Shown: positions 1 through 11,512, numbered from the stretch's first letter. The stretch is 64,000 bases of DNA from Acanthosepion lycidas (GCA_963932145.1 OZ010587.1:106481439-106545438), one strand, 5' to 3'. Notes: generated from the letters alone by a model not told the origin. Made by a program: numbers and translations.

Positions 1-562
1 CACTACAAAGATGCAACTTTGTTTCAGTGCATTTCAACTGCACTTCGACGGGTCAGAATCGAAAATGGTTATGAACAATCCTGCTTGTAGGCAAGCCGTA
101 TTTGAAACGTCACTTCCTTTTTTCCATTTGTTTGAGAAGATAAAAAAAGGTGACAGAGTGAAACAAAAGTGCTTGTTGATAGCAGTTTGGTGATGAATGG
201 ATTGGATGTTTAATGTTGAATGGTCTGTGGAAATTTTCCTGTTGATGAACACCGGTCAAATGTCCAGGCACATCATCTCACAAGCGTCCTAAGATTGAGA
301 GGTAGGGGAGGAAAGATGGAGATTGGGGATAGTATTATGTTTAAGTAGGTAAAAATTGCAGCGATACTTCGAGTAGTAATTGGGAATGTTATTTTTGGTT
401 TACTATAAAAATTCTAGAGCTGAATTGCATGTATTTATGTTGGGGTTATCACTACTAATTCTGTAATCAATGGACATGTTTTCTGGATTAAAATTTAGAA
501 GTGGTGATTTACTCTAAAAAAAATTAAGGGATGCTTATATATTACTTTAATTCTCATCGCAT

Positions 563-565
<3 letters not shown>
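1..565. other. Unassigned AT-rich sequence
   Basis: I see no gene, tandem repeat or recognisable transposon here. Short open frames on both strands (for example 11-193) show no known domain. Confidence 0.5.
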
Positions 566-637
<72 letters not shown>

Positions 638-661
638 TAGTATAGTATAGTATAGTATAGT
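566..661. repeat. (TA)n followed by (TATAG)n
   Basis: About 34 TA units run to 634 and then become six TATAG units ending near 660. The change suggests a point-mutated TA tract that later expanded as a pentamer. The minus-strand open frame across it is a Tyr-Ile artefact. Confidence 0.97.
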
Positions 662-1176
662 CTAGCCAGTCTATAAGAACAACAACCCAAGCAGTCCAGG
701 AATCTGCCATCGGTCAGCATTTGCTCGACAACATGCTTATAACTCTGAATATGAAGACACGTGATTTTCAGTATTACTCAGCGCTCGCTCGGTATACCAT
801 CTCCGAGTCTTGTAAGCTGTTTTCATAAAGTGTCATTAGCCTAGCCTTGTAGACAAAAAGGTACATTTTTGAAGTTCCTTTCGTTTGTTGGAGGGTTTGT
901 GAGTGTCTTTTTTTCTATTTTATACTCTTGTGGAACTGGTAAATTTTCACGCCCCCACCCCCTGTTCAATTTTAATTGTGTTTAATTAAAATTTCTCTTT
1001 CTAATAGAATTCCACCTTTTCTCCTCATTTACCTTATTGAGTGTGTCTTCATTTGTATTCCCAATCGCCAACGAATACCTTTGAAAAAAGAGTTGGCCAA
1101 AAGCTACCTAAGGTATGACGTCTGTGTTGTTTAAATTTATGTTTAATGTCTTTGGGTACAAAACACTGTATATATA
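662..1176. other. Unassigned sequence
   Basis: Single-copy as far as I can see within the window. It has a pyrimidine-rich stretch around 900-1030 but no domain, tRNA-like box or inverted repeat. Confidence 0.4.
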
Positions 1177-1926
<750 letters not shown>

Positions 1927-2497
1927 GTCTGTGGATGACGTTATATATATATATCTCTTCATTCAAATATGTTTCATTAAATAATATAGACATATTGTGT
2001 CTATTTTTATACTGATCCATTCCAGTTCACTAATCAGTTTCATGATGTTAAGATCGGAAGTACTTAGAAAATACCACGACGCGCTCCTTAATGAATTTTG
2101 TTTTAACATCTGTGATTGGAGAACTGAAAAGGATCATTATAAAAATAAATAGACATAATATATCGATATTATTCAATGAAACACACACACACACATATCT
2201 ATTTCTAAACAATAAATTTAATTTTAATACAACATTATTATTTCAAACAATATTATAATAGGTTCCTTTATTTTAAATAGACGCTCCAATTTTATTTTAA
2301 ACAGTGTGTATTAGGTTTATCGGCTTGCATATCCGGGAAATCTTAATTAATTCATATAAGGATTTCTAGCAAACCAATAGACATTATACACACTGTTTAA
2401 AATAAAATAAAAATGAAATATCTATTTCAAATACGATTATCCACCATAATAACGTATAAGTAATAATAATAATAATAATAATATATCGCTTCCCTCC

Positions 2498-2528
<31 letters not shown>

Positions 2529-2548
2529 CACTCTCTATATATAATAGA
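1927..2548. other. Unassigned sequence with simple repeats
   Basis: Contains (CA)n near 2180, (AAT)n at 2462-2482 and a CT-rich stretch at 2497-2530. An inverted repeat within it is listed separately. No coding evidence. Confidence 0.5.
2289..2409. repeat. Inverted repeat with 23-bp arms
   Basis: ATTTTATTTTAAACAGTGTG with a few more bases (near 2291-2313) is matched in reverse complement near 2386-2408, with about 70 bp between. It could be the termini of a small MITE. No target duplication was resolved. Confidence 0.6.
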
Positions 2549-2990
2549 TGGCCACTCGTATTTGAGGATACCCGTTTACTAGGGCGGCTAGCCAATTCCT
2601 CATTCTGACGCCTGCTCAGATGCAATTGTGTTTGTTCAACATCCACAGATCCCACCTGTGGTTTATACTGCAACTATCCTGAGCATATCTTAGTTACAGT
2701 TTCTAGGAGAGAGCGTGTTATTTAGAATGATCAACAATTTGAACAAGGTCAGCACGATCAAGCCCTAGGCCATGATTAGTTTTGATTTCTTGCTAGCACT
2801 GCTATCGATAGCCCCCAAGGGTTCCGTCTACCCAATTTCACTAACAAAACTTGGGTCAACCCGTACTTTTCAGGTACTTTCCAAAGGTGCTGCATGCTGG
2901 GATCGATCCTTCCAGATCGATAACATCAGGCAGTGGCCTTCCTGACGAATCAACCATGGTGAGATTCGAACCCGGGTCTGATACACACAC
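2549..2990 (-). mobile_element. tRNA-derived SINE, family A, minus-strand copy
   Basis: Reading the minus strand, the head near 2980 carries a B box (GGGTTCGAATCTC) and a body that matches the plus-strand copy at 3222-3646 over its whole length (for example GGGTAGACGGAA and GTATCCTCAAATACGAG). The tail ends near 2549. The A-box end is truncated by a CA repeat at 2982-2996. This copy and the next are arranged head to head about 230 bp apart. Confidence 0.8.
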
Positions 2991-3221
2991 ACACGCATTG
3001 GAGCATTGACTCGTGAAACTGAACGTGAACGTCCATTCTTTTATTTCTCTGCACACACACTGTGTTTGTTCTTTCTTTATGGCTGTGCATATAGTTTGAC
3101 GTTCATTGGCACAGAAATTGTTGTCGCCGATGCGATGTTCAAATTACGGTCGCTTCTATCTCTTTCACTTCGAGCTAATACACCTGGGAAAATCATATAT
3201 CCGCCTTTCTGCAACCGACGT

Positions 3222-3646
3222 TATGGGCACGTGGCCGAGTGGTTAGAACTTTGGCATTCTGACCATGAGACCCGGGTTCGAATCTCACCTTGATCGATTT
3301 GTCAGGAAAGAGACTTCGTGACAATTCGTGTTATTGGACTGGAGGGAGTCGATCCCAGCATGCGGCACCTTTGGAAAGCGCCTGAAAAGTTGACCCAAGC
3401 CTTGTGAGTGAAACTGGGTAGACGGAACCAGCCATCATGGCGGAGAGCATGAGGATGCTGGCCTTGTTCAAATTGTTGATCACGCTAGATAACACGCTCT
3501 TTCCCAGAGACTGTAACTACGGTCTGCTCAGCAGTGTGCTCTGTGGCCACTGAATAAACACAAATGCGCCTGAACAAGCGTCTGCAATAGGGATTGGCTA
3601 ACCGCCCTAGTAGATGGGTATCCTCAAATACGAGGGGCCAGCTATA
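3222..3646 (+). mobile_element. tRNA-derived SINE, family A, plus-strand copy
   Basis: The head GTGGCCGAGTGGTTAGAAC (A box, from 3231) and GGGTTCGAATCTC (B box, near 3274) give a split pol III promoter with tRNA spacing. A body of about 340 bp without coding content follows. Other copies are at 2549-2990 (minus), 52268-52625 (plus), and partial copies at 57690-57850 and 43965-44060. Cephalopod genomes are known to carry tRNA-derived SINEs; I cannot match this to a named family. Confidence 0.85.
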
Positions 3647-4339
3647 CATACATACAGCCGCGTTTTAGTTCACAGGACAGACTGGGGATTTTAGCCTTGG
3701 TTGGCATGCAGTCTAGTAGAAGTACCATTCAAAATTCAAACCTGGAATAGCGCTGTTTGAAATCTTCATATTTGATTGTCTACTTATATCTGATATCAGT
3801 TATCTCGAAATTCGAGCTGCGTCCCCACAAACTTGAAAAAGTGTAATCAAGGCACCTGTGTGACAGTATAGCAGTTCAATTTTAAACAGATATTGGAATA
3901 CTGTAATCGAAGCGAGAGTCGCCATTAATCACATTAGTACACATCATCGTGATTTTTTATTTTCAAATCCTTCTTATACTGTCCATTGTCTTCATCCAAG
4001 AAAAAGTGCAAACTTATTGTGTAGCTGCTCTGAACGCTATGGAACTTAAATGATTGAATTCAAGGAAGAGAACCATTTTATTAAAGAGTGAAAATGAGAA
4101 AATTGCCCCCACCTTTTTTCTGAATCGCAGAAAACCCTTAATTTAATTGCGTTTTGTTGCTTTCATTTTCCATCCATCAAAATGCCAATTTCAAATTCAT
4201 TTCTTCAGCCCTGTTACCTTGGTTACAAATAAAATTGAATAGAAGATAAAATTATTGAGTAAAATTCCTCTAAAAATGCTGCCTTAGAAGATTGCCGAAT
4301 TTTTCGCGCAAGAGAGCTACTCTTAGAATATAATATTTA

Positions 4340-4342
<3 letters not shown>
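3647..4342. other. Unassigned sequence
   Basis: No domain or repeat recognised. The segment around 3655-3760 shares a few short words with 28440-28520, too few to call a family. Confidence 0.4.

Positions 4343-4371
<29 letters not shown>
4343..4371. repeat. (TA)n
   Basis: About 14 TA units abutting the end of the tRNA-core foldback copy. Confidence 0.97.
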
Positions 4372-4374
<3 letters not shown>

Positions 4375-4735
4375 AAGACATTTTTAGCAAGGTCGATTTT
4401 ACTGTCTTTAAACTACTATCTCCCATGATTCTCTAACGTACATTCATTTCTGCTCAAAGCGTATCCAAATATAAACAAATGACGTCACACATTATGAAAT
4501 GGACAAAGTCTGGCAATTATTTTAAGACATTTTTATGTTTATACATTTTTTTATAGATACAAATATTTAAGTAAATGTTCTGTTTTTATAATGAACAGTA
4601 TTTATAACATTTACCGGCCTGAATGTCCGAGAAATTTTCATAGAAAATATTCGTCCTCCGACAGGAATCGAACCTGTATCCTTGTCGGATTATATTTATT
4701 AAAAGAATGTATAAACATATATATATATTATGAAA
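4372..4735 (-). mobile_element. tRNA-core foldback family, copy 1 (rearranged)
   Basis: Minus-strand copy of a family also present at 9911-10441, 18340-18677, 23680-24010 and 62712-63132. It shows the upstream module (GCAAGGTCGATTTTACTGTC, near 4389), the arm ATTATGAAATGGACAAAGTC (near 4491), the tail with ATTTACCGGCCTGAATGTCC (near 4610), and the T-arm half of the tRNA-like core at 4654-4682. The rest of the core is deleted. A second ATTATGAAATGGACAAAGTC begins near 4729. Confidence 0.75.
4480..4487. promoter_or_regulatory. CRE palindrome carried by a repeat
   Basis: TGACGTCA, the full CREB/ATF half-site palindrome, lies inside the upstream module of the foldback family and is conserved at 23729-23736. 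Whether it binds anything is unknown. Confidence 0.4.
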
Positions 4736-4758
4736 TGGACAAAGTCCGACAATTATCA

Positions 4759-4846
4759 GACATGGGGTGATTGCGAGTTCATTATCGCTGTATTTTGTTG
4801 TATCAGTTATTAGTTACATTTTGGTAGGGGTAGGGATTTGTCCATT
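4759..4846 (+). repeat. Inverted repeat pair, left member
   Basis: About 80 bp from GACATGGGGTGATTGCGAG to TAGGGGTAGGGAT is repeated in reverse complement at 5262-5343. The left copy is followed by a foldback terminus (TTGTCCATTTCAT). Confidence 0.8.
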
Positions 4847-4851
4847 TCATA

Positions 4852-4857
<6 letters not shown>

Positions 4858-4915
<58 letters not shown>
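4858..4915. repeat. (TA)n
   Basis: About 29 TA units flanked on both sides by remnants of the foldback terminus (TTTGTCCATTTCAT before, AATGAAAAGTCCGACAATAA after). Confidence 0.97.
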
Positions 4916-4917
<2 letters not shown>

Positions 4918-5017
4918 GAAAAGTCCGACAATAAAAAAAAATTGTGACCTAGCAATATACATACTTATACTTGATGTGAAAATAATTTTACGCACAGTGA
5001 TTCTAATACATTTACTT

Positions 5018-5080
5018 GTTTTAAAAAGAAATATAGTATATTAAAATTGTTTTAAAAAGAAATATAGTATATTAAATTTA
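5018..5080. repeat. 31-bp tandem duplication
   Basis: Two adjacent copies of a unit containing AAAAAGAAATATAGTATATT. Confidence 0.85.
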
Positions 5081-5261
5081 AAGTAAATCTTTTTAAAAAA
5101 TCGTAGTTAAATAAAACGTATTCTAACCTAAACGCCCCCCACCCAAATCTTTAAGTATACAAATAGAAAAAAAAATGCCGTAAGAATTTTTGCCGTTAAT
5201 AATAAATTTAAAAAAAATCCAGACGACATGCATTTAACGGATGCCGGATTTCATTGGAAAA

Positions 5262-5343
5262 TACATCCCTACCCCTACCAAAACGTAACTAATAACTGAT
5301 ACCACAAAATACAGCGATAATGACCTCGCAAACACACCTTGTC
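5262..5343 (-). repeat. Inverted repeat pair, right member
   Basis: Reverse complement of 4759-4846. The right copy ends in CACACCTTGTC, where the left copy begins GACATGGGGTG. Confidence 0.8.
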
Positions 5344-5564
5344 AAGACGAATGGGTTTCTCTGTATCCTTGGGATCGTGAATTGAGTTATTTGCTGTCCC
5401 TTTAAAACCCAGTAATTTTAAAAGTTACTCCAAAATTCGCTTGAGGATGAAATGGAACTAATGTCTTTAATTTAATTACAAAATTAAATTCGGAGCTTTC
5501 AGCTTCTATTTTTGAAACATGGTTAGAACTGTGTAGCGGAAAAACATATTTTAAATCAATTAAT

Positions 5565-5569
<5 letters not shown>

Positions 5570-5625
<56 letters not shown>
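5570..5625. repeat. (TA)n
   Basis: About 28 TA units. Confidence 0.97.
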
Positions 5626-5649
5626 CCCTCAACCACATTTCTCCATACA

Positions 5650-6870
5650 TACCCCAGAACTACAGCATAGAATCAACTAATTACTTCCTCCAGATCTTGA
5701 AAGCAGCAAATCCCATAGGACATTCTATGGCCTCACCGGATGTCGAAAACCTCTTTACCAACGTCCAATTGAGGAAAAAAATCAACATAATTAGCAACCG
5801 GGCTTACAAACACCTGACTATACTGACCACTAAAATCGGACTGCTATCCTCCAGAAACTATCCCTTGCTTGTATCACATAAGCTCCATTCTACGACCATA
5901 ATAATAACATATATATCCAAACTAAAGGTGTTAGCATAGGAAACCCTTTAGGCCCTCCTTTCACTGATTTTTACATGTCCTACATTAAAAAGAAACTATT
6001 TAAAACACCCGATAAAGTTGGCATCTATATAAGATTGGATGACATTTTCGTTTTGATAAAAGAATAAAGATCAAATCGCAAACCTAAAATCAATTATTTA
6101 AAAAAAAAACTCAACACTAAAATTTACATATAAGGCCATAGTACATAACAAGATCCTATTCCTCTTCGTTGACATAGAGCTATAATCCAACGAATTTACC
6201 ACTTTCCCGTATAAAAAATACACTATTACGAACTCTTGTCTTCTAAATTCCGATAGCCAATGCCCGAAAAGATATAAAATGGCAGTGATAACAAACTTTG
6301 TAAATAGAGCAAACCAAAATTCCTCTTCTCCCTGCAAAATATTTCTAAGCGAAGTAAAACACAGAAAACTTTAAAGACTAATGAACAATAATTTTCCCAA
6401 CTACATCATTGATAAGCAAATAAACTTATTCTTACAAAAAATACACGACGCCAGTAACAAAAATACAACACCACAAAACATCAATCAAATGCCTATACCA
6501 GACACATTACTACCTCCTTAAATAAACATCTTACCTGCCACCTTTCGAAGCAGAGTGTGATTATTAAACATTTATGAATTCATAATCTATAAGAACCTTT
6601 AAGTAAAGTTCTAGTCGATAACACAAAGATTAAATCAAAGATCAAAACATTGACATCTTTTATTGCAACCAGATGCATAATAATTTAAAGCAGGATGATA
6701 AGCAGGAAAATCATAAAAACCATATTTCTGCAGTAACCCCTGGAAAACATATAGAGTTTATAATATATTATAGAAAAGAAAATCCGCAAACCTTGTCGTC
6801 ACCAACCGAAATAACCCCACTATAACCAACATAGTGTACCAATTTCAATACCCATTACAAGACTGTTACT
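5650..6870 (+). pseudogene. Penelope-like element (PLE) reverse transcriptase remnant
   Basis: Plus-strand frames give PLE reverse transcriptase motifs in order: HSMASPDVENLFTNV (about 5722-5766, the strand with the first catalytic Asp), a short frame later GVSIGNPLGPPFTDFYM (about 5926-5979), and RLDDIF (about 6031-6049), where active elements have Tyr-Val-Asp-Asp. Frames past 6060 keep pieces of the downstream linker (NFPNYIIDKQINLFL near 6385). Several stops and frameshifts break the frame, so no protein of the usual 600-800 residues can be made. PLEs copy themselves by target-primed reverse transcription. Other PLE-type pieces lie at 17590-18190, 44240-44450 and 47026-48075. Confidence 0.8.
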
Positions 6871-7015
6871 TGTTAAAAATCAATTGCCTATACCAGACAC
6901 ACTACTACCTCCTTAAGTAGACGTCTTACCTGTCAGCTTTCGTGTGCGATTATTAAATATTTATGAACTAATAATCTATAAAAACCTTTAAGGAAAGTTC
7001 TAGTTGATAACATGA
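6490..7015 (+). repeat. Direct duplication inside the PLE remnant
   Basis: The block from TGCCTATACCAGACACATTA (6490-6645) recurs at 6883-7015, each ending near AAAGTTCTAGT. The pair, about 390 bp apart, points to an internal tandem duplication before decay. Confidence 0.85.
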
Positions 7016-7284
7016 AGATTATTTTTAAATTACATACTCGTATACTACTCATCATTAGGGAAGAATTGCTGATTAAATACCATTCCCCCGCTGTCAATCT
7101 TACACTATTTAGCAGTGGACACCGTGTGTTATAGATTTTATAAAAATAGAAGTGATGCACAGGTCAACCGGACGCTCATTGTACGTGTCGGCAACAAACC
7201 ATACAACCCACTGTACGTACTCCACACAGCTATGTAGAAGTCAACACGCAGTAATTCACCATCCAAAAACAACATCCTTGATAA
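7016..7284. other. Unassigned sequence after PLE remnant
   Basis: Possibly the far 3' end of the PLE. No conserved GIY-YIG motif is visible here. Confidence 0.35.
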
Positions 7285-7560
7285 TGGCTAGAGAAGTATA
7301 GCCGAAAGCGACTGGAAAAAATATAATCATGGAAAATTTCTATATTCTTTAAACACTGAAAAACGGAAAAAGTGTTAGAATTTGATAGTTTGAAATTGTC
7401 GGAAGTACTTGGCATGTGTCTTCCATCTAACAACAACTCGAATATAAGGATCTTATTATTCAAGGAATTAATAGTTAATGTCTCATTAAGTTCTGTTAGA
7501 GAAGTGATTTCGCCATTAATCATATTAATATTGCTGTTTAATACTTTGTATAATTGTTGT
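7285..7560 (+). repeat. PLE-flank (pLTR-like) repeat
   Basis: Contains TTTGAAATTGTCGGAAGTACT and, further on, ATTAATAGTTAATGTCTCATT. Both are matched in reverse complement at 10520-10745, giving an inverted pair about 3 kb apart. The word order resembles the non-coding terminal region of PLEs. Confidence 0.6.
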
Positions 7561-7588
7561 CTTTATGATACAAAATATAATCTGTACA

Positions 7589-8459
<871 letters not shown>

Positions 8460-8498
8460 ACACACACATACACACACACACACACATACACACACACA

Positions 8499-8536
<38 letters not shown>
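8460..8536. repeat. (CA)n then (TA)n
   Basis: CA-rich repeat with TACA interruptions to 8499, then about 18 TA units ending at the left end of the next palindrome. Confidence 0.95.
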
Positions 8537-8539
<3 letters not shown>

Positions 8540-8676
8540 GTAAAAATACGTAGGTAAGTATTCAAAGTGAATCCTAATAATATAAAACATTAAAATTGAT
8601 CTTTTACGGATCAGTTTTAATATTTTATATTATTAGGATTACTTTGATTAATTACCTACGGATTTTTACCTGTATA
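8536..8676. mobile_element. Palindromic MITE-like element with about 65-bp arms
   Basis: The left arm starts ACAGGTAAAAATACGTAGG and the right arm ends in its near reverse complement (CCTACGGATTTTTACCTGT). The loop is only a few bases around 8605. A TA flanks each end. The left half alone recurs, diverged, at 11570-11638. No coding content. Confidence 0.8.
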
Positions 8677-8685
8677 TATTAGGTT

Positions 8686-8930
8686 GAGCTCTCTGGGGGA
8701 GGAATTGTGGGTTTGTAAACAGTGACTATTACGGCTATTATAGCAAGACTCTTCGGTAAAGCGAATCGACTGTTCTCAGTTACTGTGTTTATCTAAAAAT
8801 AAATACGCTTAAATTCACTTCCATCCATGCCGTGCGCCAACTCAGCCGGGTTTCGATCCTAGCTAGAGGCAACAGGACATCTAGCCACACTGAATAGCTG
8901 TGTTACAGCGAAACAGTCTCTCCGTGGATA
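8686..8930 (+). mobile_element. tRNA-derived SINE-like repeat, family D, copy 2
   Basis: Matches 1640-1926 along its length (for example GGGTTTGTAAACAGTGACTA and GGGTTTCGATCCTAGCTAGA). The segment holding the A box is deleted between GCCGTGCGCC and AACTCAGCCG, so this copy has lost part of the putative pol III promoter. Confidence 0.7.
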
Positions 8931-9059
8931 TATATTATATTATATATATTATAGCATTTATTATAAAAATGAAAGTCAATTTTACCCCATTTTGATGGTC
9001 ATTTCGCTCCCCGGGATAAATTTCCTGGAGCTTGTCAATACTAAAACGTTCATTAAAAA

Positions 9060-9263
9060 AATGAATCATTTTTTTTTTTTTTTTTAAATTGAAAATTAAG
9101 AAAAGATTGAAAGAAAGAAGGAACAAGGGAGGAAAAAATAGGAACAAGCAACAAATAAGGGAAAAGGCATTTAAGAGTGAGATGGAGAGAAAAAAGTGTG
9201 TGAAAAGTGTCTGACGATTGCAACAGCGTGAAACCGAGGGTTACAAACTCACATCAATCCAAC

Positions 9264-9266
<3 letters not shown>
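9060..9266. other. A/T-run and purine-rich sequence
   Basis: Starts with a T run at 9068-9085, then is GA-rich to 9200. The last part (9200-9266) has a diverged GTCTGACGATTGCA word of family 2. Confidence 0.4.

Positions 9267-9311
<45 letters not shown>
9267..9311. repeat. (TA)n
   Basis: About 22 TA units. Confidence 0.97.
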
Positions 9312-9314
<3 letters not shown>

Positions 9315-9508
9315 AAATATAGTCTTAAGATGTGCTATATTTATGGGTTAAAGTGCTCAATATCAGAGATAGAGTGTGTGTAAATATAAAAGTGAACATA
9401 GAAGTGAACACTTAGAGGCGACAGTCTGTTAGAGTCTTTCCAGGTGGCCTGACGATTGCATCTAGCATGAAACAGACTGTCGCCTCTAAGTGTTCACTTC
9501 TATGTTCA

Positions 9509-9510
<2 letters not shown>
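9308..9510. mobile_element. Dispersed repeat family 2, inverted pair
   Basis: On the minus strand 9308-9430 matches 59020-59165 (CTCAGATATTGAG words, then TTCACTTCTATGTTCACT). From 9430 to 9510 the same terminal module returns on the plus strand (CTGACGATTGCATCTAGCAT, GACTGTCGCCTCTAAGTGTT). The two GTCGCCTCTAAGTGTTCACT modules therefore face each other. Other copies: 12006-12072, 16590-16808, 46921-46985 and 58942-59165. Nearly every copy ends at a TA tract. Confidence 0.75.
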
Positions 9511-9591
<81 letters not shown>

Positions 9592-9593
9592 GT
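9511..9593. repeat. (TA)n then (TG)n
   Basis: About 32 TA units followed by about eight TG units. Confidence 0.97.
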
Positions 9594-9598
9594 TTATT

Positions 9599-9865
9599 TC
9601 ATTATTAATATGTTGGCTTTCGTTCTTTGCCTTCGTTATTTGTCATAAAAGATTTTTCCTGAAAGTTATAGTGTCGCTTTCCTTGTTGGCTGCCATATAA
9701 TGCAATTTAAAATTTGTGTATTGAGGCAGCAATCCTTACACAAATTTTAAATTGCATGACATGGCAGCCAACAAGGAAAGCGACACTATAACTTTAAGGC
9801 AAAATCTTCTTTTATGACAAACAACGAAATCTAAGAACGAAATCCAACATATTAATAAGGAAATC
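9599..9865. mobile_element. Long palindrome, arms about 120 bp, spacer about 16 bp
   Basis: The left arm (9599-9719) includes CCTTGTTGGCTGCCAT and CATAAAAGATTTTTCCTGAA. The right arm (9736-9865) is its near-complete reverse complement (ATGGCAGCCAACAAGG). The spacer is TTGAGGCAGCAATCCT. No coding potential. A transcript through it would form an almost continuous hairpin of more than 100 bp. It may be a MITE or a recent inverted duplication. Confidence 0.85.
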
Positions 9866-9910
9866 CAAAAACATATTTCAGTACTAAAAATCACTTTAAC
9901 TGAAACTGAA

Positions 9911-10438
9911 TATATATTGTGGCCGAGCGGTAAGGCACGTCAGGCTATATGAGGGTTCCGTATAGGATACAGGTTCGAATCATGTCGAAGGACGAATATT
10001 TTCTATTAAAATTTATCGGACATTCAGTCCGGTAAATGTTATTTAATACTGTTTATTATAAAAACAGAGTATTTACTTAAATACTTGTATCTATAAAACG
10101 AATACCCGCTCGGCCCGGTGGCTAGGATCAAAGTGTAGTATCTGCGTTTTCTGAGCTGCCGGGTCGGGTGTCTGTCGAACTCTCTGCTTGCAGAGAGGAA
10201 CCCGTACGAAGCTCCGCCGAAGGGTAGGGTTTCGTTGGGGGAGGTTGACGGAAATGGCCCGCCTCGGCGGGTTTGGATGGTTATTTATTTTTGGCTGGGC
10301 CTACGGGCTCGGAGATACCCACATTAAAAAGGCCTTGTGTCACATTCGATCCCCGTGGGTGGATTGATAAATACCATCTATAAAAAGAATGTTAAACATA
10401 AAAATGTCTTTAAATAATTGTCGGACTTTGTCCATTTC

Positions 10439-10441
<3 letters not shown>
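9911..10441 (+). mobile_element. tRNA-core foldback family, copy 2 (interrupted)
   Basis: The tRNA-like core at about 9911-9991 has A box GTGGCCGAGCGGTAAGGC and B box GGTTCGAATC. It is followed by the family tail (TTTATCGGACATTCAGTCCG near 10012) and the right inverted arm, which ends GTCGGACTTTGTCCATTTCA at 10440, touching a TA tract. A 272-bp SINE-like insertion splits the right arm at 10104-10375. The left arm is missing. Confidence 0.8.
10104..10375 (+). mobile_element. GC-rich SINE-like insertion with 15-bp target duplication
   Basis: The insertion is bracketed by ATCTATAAAACGAAT (10089-10103) and ATCTATAAAAAGAAT (10376-10390), a 14/15 match that is naturally explained as a target-site duplication. 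The insert starts ACCCGCTCGGCCCGGTGGCT, is markedly GC-rich, and near its 3' end has a B-box-like ATTCGATCCC (10344). It ends GATAAATACC. It is likely a LINE-mobilised SINE; I do not recognise the family. Confidence 0.75.

Positions 10442-10519
<78 letters not shown>
10442..10519. repeat. (TA)n
   Basis: About 39 TA units starting exactly at the foldback terminus. Confidence 0.97.
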
Positions 10520-10521
<2 letters not shown>

Positions 10522-10745
10522 GTGTAGTATATTATATCATAAAGAAGTAATTATAAAATTAATTAATCCCGATGTTAATGTGATTTATGACGAAGTTAAC
10601 AAGACTTAATGAGACATTAACTTACTATCCATTCCTTGAATAACACGAACTTTATATTTGAATCGTTGAGAGATGAAATTAATGATCCTGTTCCGAGTAC
10701 TTTCGACAATTTCAAATTGTCATCTTCAGGGCGTTATTATCACTT
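10520..10745 (-). repeat. PLE-flank (pLTR-like) repeat with hammerhead-like core
   Basis: Inverted relative of 7285-7560. On the minus strand it reads CTGAAGATGACAATTT, then AAATTGTCGAAAGTACT. CTGAAGA, a 7-bp hairpin and GAAA occur in the order of a hammerhead ribozyme core, though one extra base sits before the hairpin. PLE terminal regions are known to encode hammerhead motifs. Confidence 0.55.
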
Positions 10746-11335
10746 GAATCATTTAAATAGTGACCATAGAAAACATCGTACGTTCCAAAATAAGATAACT
10801 GTCAATAAATAGCATATTTTTAAAAATATCTTTCGGTCTACACTACATTTATTTCGTCTTATTATTTATCTCTAAATGGAAATATTACACCGCGAACAGA
10901 TTCTTCAAGCCCTCTTTTCTCATTACGTAATCTAATTTTGTTGTTCCTGTTCACATTCACAATATATAAAAAATTACTAATCGACAACACAACTATGCTA
11001 CACCATGAAAACAACAAATTTAGATTACAGATACTAGAAGCAATTTATATTAAATAATTAAGGCCGGCACTGAACAGAATCAACTATGAATACTGCAGTA
11101 ATGTTCTGAAATGCCTGTAAAGGAAAAAAAAAATATGCTTTAATGCGCGCGTGACCATAACATAGAGAGAAAAAATGCCATAATGGATAATTTTTCCTGT
11201 TCAAATGTACGCTCAGAACATTGTCAACCATTTTACATCTAAAAGCATAATGAAAAAATTACGGTAATGCATAACAACGCACAACTTTGTATAAATACTT
11301 ATATTAATGAACAATATATAGTTTTGTATTACTTG
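10746..11335. other. Unassigned AT-rich sequence
   Basis: May be PLE-derived because it sits between two pLTR-like pieces, but I see no reverse transcriptase motif. Confidence 0.35.
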
Positions 11336-11510
11336 CACCCTTGAAGATGATCTTGGAAGAAGACCGAAAGTACTTCGGAAATGAAAATAAAAGACGTTTA
11401 AACAGTTATAGCACATTTCTCTCATCCTTTAAAATCTATACATGGAAGTTTATTCGTGATCATAAACGGATTTTATTAAAAATTAGTATACATAATGTCT
11501 GCACTTTATT
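11336..11510 (+). repeat. PLE-flank (pLTR-like) piece
   Basis: GAAGATGATCTTGGAAGAAG followed by ACCGAAAGTACTTCGG (11343-11382) is the same hairpin-plus-GAAA arrangement seen at 10520-10745, here on the plus strand. Confidence 0.5.
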
Positions 11511-11512
11511 CA

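Noticed and set aside
3231-3290. Possible tRNA gene
   Set aside because: A and B boxes are present, but acceptor pairing is absent and the sequence continues into a SINE body with further copies.
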